Below, piece after piece: positions 61,034 through 64,000 of a DNA stretch of 64,000 nucleotides (the first letter of the stretch is position 1; the number at the start of each line of letters is the position of its first letter). A program made the translations under genes and the position numbers. Origin of the DNA: Nanobdellati archaeon. Its GTDB lineage: Archaea > B1Sed10-29 > JAGVWA01. A model generated the notes under the pieces. That model was given only the letters and a program-made list of their open reading frames with translations, had not been told where the DNA came from and ran no database searches. The DNA is taken from the NCBI GenBank assembly GCA_018304505.1, contig JAGVWA010000001.1, positions 62,001 to 126,000 of the forward strand, given 5' to 3'.

Positions 61034-61265
61034 CGCTTCCCCCCTCCCGCGCAAGGTTTACCTTGACCTTTATTGGGGGGTTTTCCTCATAGTATACTGA
61101 AAGTGCTTCTTCAAATGCCTTTACAGCTTCTTGTTTTGTATCGCCATAACTGCTGACGTGGGTCACGGGATCTGTCACTACCCAGACCGCACCTTCTTTC
61201 TCGATCTCGATTTTTCTCCTCTCAATCTTGTTGAATTGAATTTCAACAGTTTTTAGAGCCATCAT
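60999..61265 (-). CDS. HicB-like antitoxin
   Basis: 88 aa from the ATG at 61265. IEKEGAVWVVTDPVTHVSSY and DTKQEAVKAFEEALSVYYE match the HicB partial RNase-H fold. It overlaps the broken hicA in a different frame. The palindrome CTGGTTTAAACCAG lies upstream (61354-61367). Confidence 0.8.
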   Translation of the reverse strand: MMALKTVEIQFNKIERRKIEIEKEGAVWVVTDPVTHVSSYGDTKQEAVKAFEEALSVYYEENPPIKVKVNLAREGGSDVAEAKTVVRA

Positions 61266-61370
61266 ATTTATTGCCCCCCCTGCGTTAATAAACCTTGGCA
61301 TAACTTATGACTGGCTTTGCTTATAACGATTTTGCCACAGGAGATAGTTTAAACTGGTTTAAACCAGAAT

Positions 61371-61396
61371 GAGTAAAAAGCGTCCCCGCCGGGATT
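61371..61396 (+). repeat. tRNA-Arg-3'-end-derived boundary repeat C
   Basis: GAGTAAAAAGCGTCCCCGCC followed by GGGATT, the same boundary sequence again, between the HicAB cassette and the last cassette. Confidence 0.9.
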
Positions 61397-61488
61397 CCAT
61401 TGATGATGTGAAATGACACCAACCTTTATATACGAGTTAATACAAAATAGTTATTAAGTAATATCAATTCATGGGGGGGTAATGTAAA

Positions 61489-61782
61489 ATGGCAGGGCAC
61501 GGGCAAACCGTAATGATACAAAAGCAGATGGTGCACCCATCACCGACACTGAATACAGTAATAATGGTCGAAGAAACATTGAAGAACATGCCTGGAAGCG
61601 TTATGAAGGTATCAGATCTCAAACGGGCACTACCAAAAAAGGTTAACCACAACGCCCTTATGGTGATTTTAGAATACTTAGACATAAGCAACAAAATCTA
61701 CATCGGTGTAAAGGGTATCACCTGGCTAGGAGAACCAAATAAGAGGCTACAACGGGCCATAGATACAGGTTTCGAACTATGA
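61489..61782 (+). CDS. HTH-type antitoxin, tRNA-Arg array
   Basis: 97 aa. Its centre (LNTVIMVEETLKNMPGSVMK and VSDLKRALPKKVNHNALMV) is winged-helix-like. TATA box TTTATATAC at about 61424. It overlaps the next gene by 4 nt (ATGA). Confidence 0.75.
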   Translation: MAGHGQTVMIQKQMVHPSPTLNTVIMVEETLKNMPGSVMKVSDLKRALPKKVNHNALMVILEYLDISNKIYIGVKGITWLGEPNKRLQRAIDTGFEL

Positions 61783-62126
61783 AAACAACAAGGGTCGTTT
61801 TTTCAGATGAAGCAGAGGAAGTCTACAAATATCTAAATGTGCAGGCTAAGAAATCAAAAATAGAAGCCAGCATCTTAAGGGCCATCAAAAACAAATCAGA
61901 ACTCATAAAAGCTAATCCCCAATACGGCGAGACTATAGCTAAAAGCAAAATACCTGAAGACTACAAAATCAAGTACGATGTTAAAAGCCTGTACTGGGTT
62001 CCCCTGCCAAATTTTTGGCGCATGTTTTACACGCTTTCCAAAAATGGAGAAATAGAAATCATAGCCTTTGTTCTAGATTTTCTTGACCACAAACAGTACA
62101 ATAAGAAATTTGGATACAAAAGTTAG
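61779..62126 (+). CDS. RelE-like toxin, tRNA-Arg array
   Basis: 115 aa. It has RVVFSDEAEEVYKYL, KIPEDYKIKYDVKSLY, NFWRMFYTLSKNGEIEIIAF and DFLDHKQYNKKFGY, matching archaeal RelE-like toxins. It ends immediately before the tRNA-Arg 3' end. Confidence 0.82.
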   Translation: MKTTRVVFSDEAEEVYKYLNVQAKKSKIEASILRAIKNKSELIKANPQYGETIAKSKIPEDYKIKYDVKSLYWVPLPNFWRMFYTLSKNGEIEIIAFVLDFLDHKQYNKKFGYKS

Positions 62127-62134
62127 CAAAGAAG

Positions 62135-62358
62135 CGTCCCCGCCGGGATTCGAACCCGGGTCTCAGGCTCCGCAAGCCCATATTCTATTTGCCCTACAGT
62201 GCCTGGTTTGGAACAGCTCCATTGCGAAGCAATGGGGCGAATCTGCTTTTCTACAGCAAATTAAAGATTTACTGAGAAATCGAAAAAGCTTTGCTTTTTC
62301 GTATTTCCCCAGGCTTTTGCAGTTGCAAAAGGCTGTATCCAGGCTATACTACGGGGAC
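62135..62358 (-). tRNA. tRNA-Arg (GCG) with large or multiple introns
   Basis: Minus strand. Acceptor GTCCCCG/CGGGGAC, T-arm CCGGG-TTCGAAT-CCCGG, anticodon loop TTGCGGA (anticodon GCG). The gene is 224 nt, so about 150 nt is intron. The insertions lie between the D-arm and anticodon stem, and inside the D-arm (GTATAGCCTGG...GGAAATAC with the AGCCTGG repeat). They contain perfect hairpins CGAAAAAGC-AAA-GCTTTTTCG, CCATTGC-TTC-GCAATGG and CTTTTGCA-AC-TGCAAAAG. Its 3' end is the sequence repeated at boundaries A to C. Confidence 0.88.
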
Positions 62359-62441
62359 ACTTACATTGATTGTGATTTTTGAGTTAATAAAAACAATGGG
62401 CTGTGCAAAGCATTTTATAGCGCGGGGGCATAATTAAACTC

Positions 62442-62720
62442 ATGTGGAAAATTAACTTAACAGATTTAGATCGCGATGCCTTGAGGGAATTTGAAAACAC
62501 CTGCGGCGGCCTTAGGGCACGGCTTGTTGTGAGGCCATACATTCAACACGCAGCCAATGCGATGATCACCATAATGCAGGACGACTCAATCATTGCCGAA
62601 AAGCCGGACGCTGGGGCCATGGCGGGCATTACAAGAATTCACTACGGTCCTCATGAATTCAGAAGAGACAACAAATTCATAGAAACAAAAGACGGCTTTG
62701 TTGTCGGGCGCATAGTGTAA
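62442..62720 (+). CDS. Small Met-Trp ORF 7 (MWKINLTDLD...)
   Basis: 92 aa. A TATA box (CATTTTATAG) is about 25 nt before the ATG, so the mRNA is nearly leaderless. DRDALREFENTCGGLRARLV and FRRDNKFIETKDGFVVGRIV suggest a small soluble alpha/beta fold. No family recognised. Confidence 0.65.
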   Translation: MWKINLTDLDRDALREFENTCGGLRARLVVRPYIQHAANAMITIMQDDSIIAEKPDAGAMAGITRIHYGPHEFRRDNKFIETKDGFVVGRIV

Positions 62721-62745
62721 TTGATTAAAAAATGATTAATGAGCC

Positions 62746-63000
62746 TTACGAAATCAGTGACACGCCAAGCGATTCCAAGTTCTTCACATGCGGAATGTTC
62801 CTGATCCGTTCTTCTGTTTCTTCCGGGTTGTCGTTCTTGTCGTCGAAGACAGCGCCGACCTTTATGGCCCTTAAGCCGAATGCGAGGTCCTCAAACTCAA
62901 TCGCCTTGACCTTATCGATATTTTTTAGCTCTTCAGCTATTTGGATTTCTTGTCCCGGTTCTTCCGGATAAACTCGATATAATGCCATTGCCATACCCAT
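62746..63000 (-). CDS. Elongation factor 1-beta (aEF-1beta)
   Basis: 84 aa. MALYRVYPEEPGQEIQIAEE, IEFEDLAFGLRAIKVGAVFD and a short C-terminus match the archaeal single-domain guanine-nucleotide exchange factor for EF-1alpha. Its neighbour is the zinc-ribbon protein, a normal archaeal pair. Confidence 0.92.
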   Translation of the reverse strand: MGMAMALYRVYPEEPGQEIQIAEELKNIDKVKAIEFEDLAFGLRAIKVGAVFDDKNDNPEETEERIRNIPHVKNLESLGVSLIS

Positions 63001-63013
63001 TTATTCCACCTTT

Positions 63014-63169
63014 TTACGGACCTTCAAATCCGCATTCTTCGCACTTGTACTTAGTCACGGTCTGCCTGCACTTGATGCAGCGGTATATCGTGCTTTTTCC
63101 GCATGCGGGGCAAGGGAATTTGATATAGTCTGATGAAACTTCCTTATGGCAAGTCGAGCATTTCAGCAT
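63014..63169 (-). CDS. Zinc-ribbon RNA-binding protein (COG2888/DUF1610)
   Basis: 51 aa. Four CxxC pairs are visible: CSTC, CPAC, CIKC and CEEC. It is 13 nt upstream of the EF-1beta start, as in many archaea. It is thought to take part in translation. Confidence 0.88.
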   Translation of the reverse strand: MLKCSTCHKEVSSDYIKFPCPACGKSTIYRCIKCRQTVTKYKCEECGFEGP

Positions 63170-63184
63170 TTGTCATTCACCAAC

Positions 63185-63376
63185 TTAAAGCACTTCTTCC
63201 CCCGCGAGCTTCACGAGGTATCCTGCAGAGATGTTTCGTGAAATCTTTGACTGGAAAATACGGAGTTTGTTAAGCGAGTCCTTGTTTTTCTCAAAATCCG
63301 TAGAGAAGTCCTGCGGGAACATCTTGTACAGTTCCTCTGTTTTCCTTCTTAGAATCTTTGATCTCTGCTTACCCAA
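63185..63376 (-). CDS. rps17e: Ribosomal protein S17e
   Basis: 63 aa. GKQRSKILRRKTEELYKMF, DFSTDFEKNKDSLNKL and SRNISAGYLVKLAGEE are diagnostic. It overlaps the rpoK stop by 8 nt. Confidence 0.93.
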   Translation of the reverse strand: MGKQRSKILRRKTEELYKMFPQDFSTDFEKNKDSLNKLRIFQSKISRNISAGYLVKLAGEEVL

Positions 63377-63584
63377 TTACTTCACCCTGTGAATTTACCA
63401 GTACCTCTTTTCCGTGGTTGTCGATCCTGACAACGGTTAATGGAATCAGGTGCTCCTCGAACTCCTGCTCAGCGATCTCTAAGCTCCTTGTTGATTTCGG
63501 GCTCTTTAGCAAAACCGGAGCTCCCATTCCTATCTGCAGCGCCCTTGCACTTATGATCCTAGCGACCTCAAAACGAGTCAACAT
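63369..63584 (-). CDS. rpoK: RNA polymerase subunit K (Rpb6-like)
   Basis: 71 aa. LTRFEVARIISARALQIGMG is the RpoK signature, followed by APVLLKSPKST. It heads the rpoK-rps17e unit. Confidence 0.93.
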   Translation of the reverse strand: MLTRFEVARIISARALQIGMGAPVLLKSPKSTRSLEIAEQEFEEHLIPLTVVRIDNHGKEVLVNSQGEVIG

Positions 63585-63660
63585 GTTATTTCATCACCTG
63601 AGAATTAGGTTCTGTGCTGTAATTCGGCGCTCTTTGGGTTTATAAAGCTTTGCGTAGGCT

Positions 63661-63930
63661 TTACCCAAAGTTTATCGAGCGGGGGTTGTCCCTTACGTGT
63701 GCTTCAAGATCCCTGACAAGGCTGTTGTCAAAAACCGGCTTTACCTCTAAAAATACCCCATTGACCTTTACAATGGCCGTTCTGTCGCCATGGCGATCTA
63801 TTACCCGAACTTGCGCTTCTAGCGACCTTCCTTGTCCCGTGCCTGCGTGCACTATTACTGGCTCCCTTGGCCTTCCAATTGCAAAGCCCGCATAACCTTG
63901 GTGCTCGTCTAGTTCTGAAACTCTCCACAT
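63661..63930 (-). CDS. Small Met-Trp ORF 8 (MWRVSELDEH...)
   Basis: 89 aa. AGAGG lies 9 nt before the ATG at 63930. It has EPVIVHAGTGQGRSLEAQVR and IVKVNGVFLEVKPVFDNSLV. No family recognised; promoter not fully contained in the window. Confidence 0.6.
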   Translation of the reverse strand: MWRVSELDEHQGYAGFAIGRPREPVIVHAGTGQGRSLEAQVRVIDRHGDRTAIVKVNGVFLEVKPVFDNSLVRDLEAHVRDNPRSINFG

Positions 63931-64000
63931 ACTAATGAACCTCTTGTTATTTTTGCTGATCGGCCGTGCTTTGATGTTGCTTTGTTGCAGTTTTGCCGAT

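Noticed and set aside
1-64000. CRISPR arrays or cas genes
   Set aside because: No regularly spaced repeats of 24-40 nt with unique spacers were found; the only spaced repeats are the RNA-gene-end copies and the 8-bp tandem array.

Overview
The window looks like a chromosomal segment of an archaeon, most likely a small-genome DPANN-type lineage. Archaeal-type information genes are L44e, S27e, aIF2-alpha, Nop10, S26e-like, S17e, RpoK, EF-1beta, TBP, aRF1, PriS, GINS and Dph2, with GatCAB. There are also an archaeal 7S SRP RNA, intron-bearing tRNAs, FtsZ and an S-layer protein. Promoters show archaeal TATA boxes, often with GGTG or GGAGG ribosome-binding sites. The phylum cannot be fixed from the sequence alone.

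Layout. 1-2040: phasin-like and UbiB-type kinase genes (minus). 2050-4842: an AT-rich accessory array downstream of a 5S rRNA gene. 4.9-10 kb: Hsp20, MBF1, site-2 protease, FtsZ. 10.1-12.9 kb: SRP RNA, two membrane-anchored Lon-type (S16) proteases, tRNA-Ser, a GNAT/antitoxin-like pair. 12.9-16.6 kb: primase PriS, GINS, an acquired AlbA_2-type regulator. 16.8-20.8 kb: L44e-S27e-aIF2alpha-Nop10, then an intein-bearing Endonuclease Q-like gene. 20.9-27.1 kb (minus): HisRS with tRNA-His, PAS-like protein, TldE/TldD, BofA-like protein. 28-36.6 kb: S-layer protein followed by a glycosylation-type membrane cluster. 36.6-43.9 kb: TruD, flavin reductase, aRF1 with an intein at GGQ, UMP kinase, Dph2, pilin-like protein. 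44.3-47.3 kb: tRNA-Trp, tRNA-Asn, gatCAB. 47.3-58.7 kb: TrmB regulator, beta-CASP nuclease, antiporter, V4R and KaiC-like proteins, TBP, ThiI-like protein. 58.7-64 kb: methyltransferase, a second accessory array downstream of tRNA-Arg, and EF-1beta/S17e/RpoK.

Most striking observation: two arrays of small cassettes (about 0.6-1.2 kb) lie directly downstream of a structural RNA gene, one at 5S rRNA (about 2050-4736) and one at tRNA-Arg (about 60147-62150). Each cassette boundary carries a copy of the 3' end of that RNA gene. The payloads are mostly toxin-antitoxin genes (RHH/RelE, HicAB, HTH/RelE-like) or single RNA-active genes (nucleotidyltransferase-like, NYN nuclease). No integrase is encoded in either array. 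This resembles an integron-like accumulation system using RNA-gene 3' ends as attachment sites, presumably served by a recombinase elsewhere.

Other unusual features: eight small unrelated stand-alone ORFs that all begin Met-Trp; a TBP with a histone-H1-like Lys/Ala-rich tail and almost identical half-repeats; an aRF1 intein splitting the catalytic GGQ loop and containing an HTH-like segment; tRNA genes with introns in unusual places; and several broken genes (gatB frameshift, hicA with an internal stop, two small frameshifted genes).
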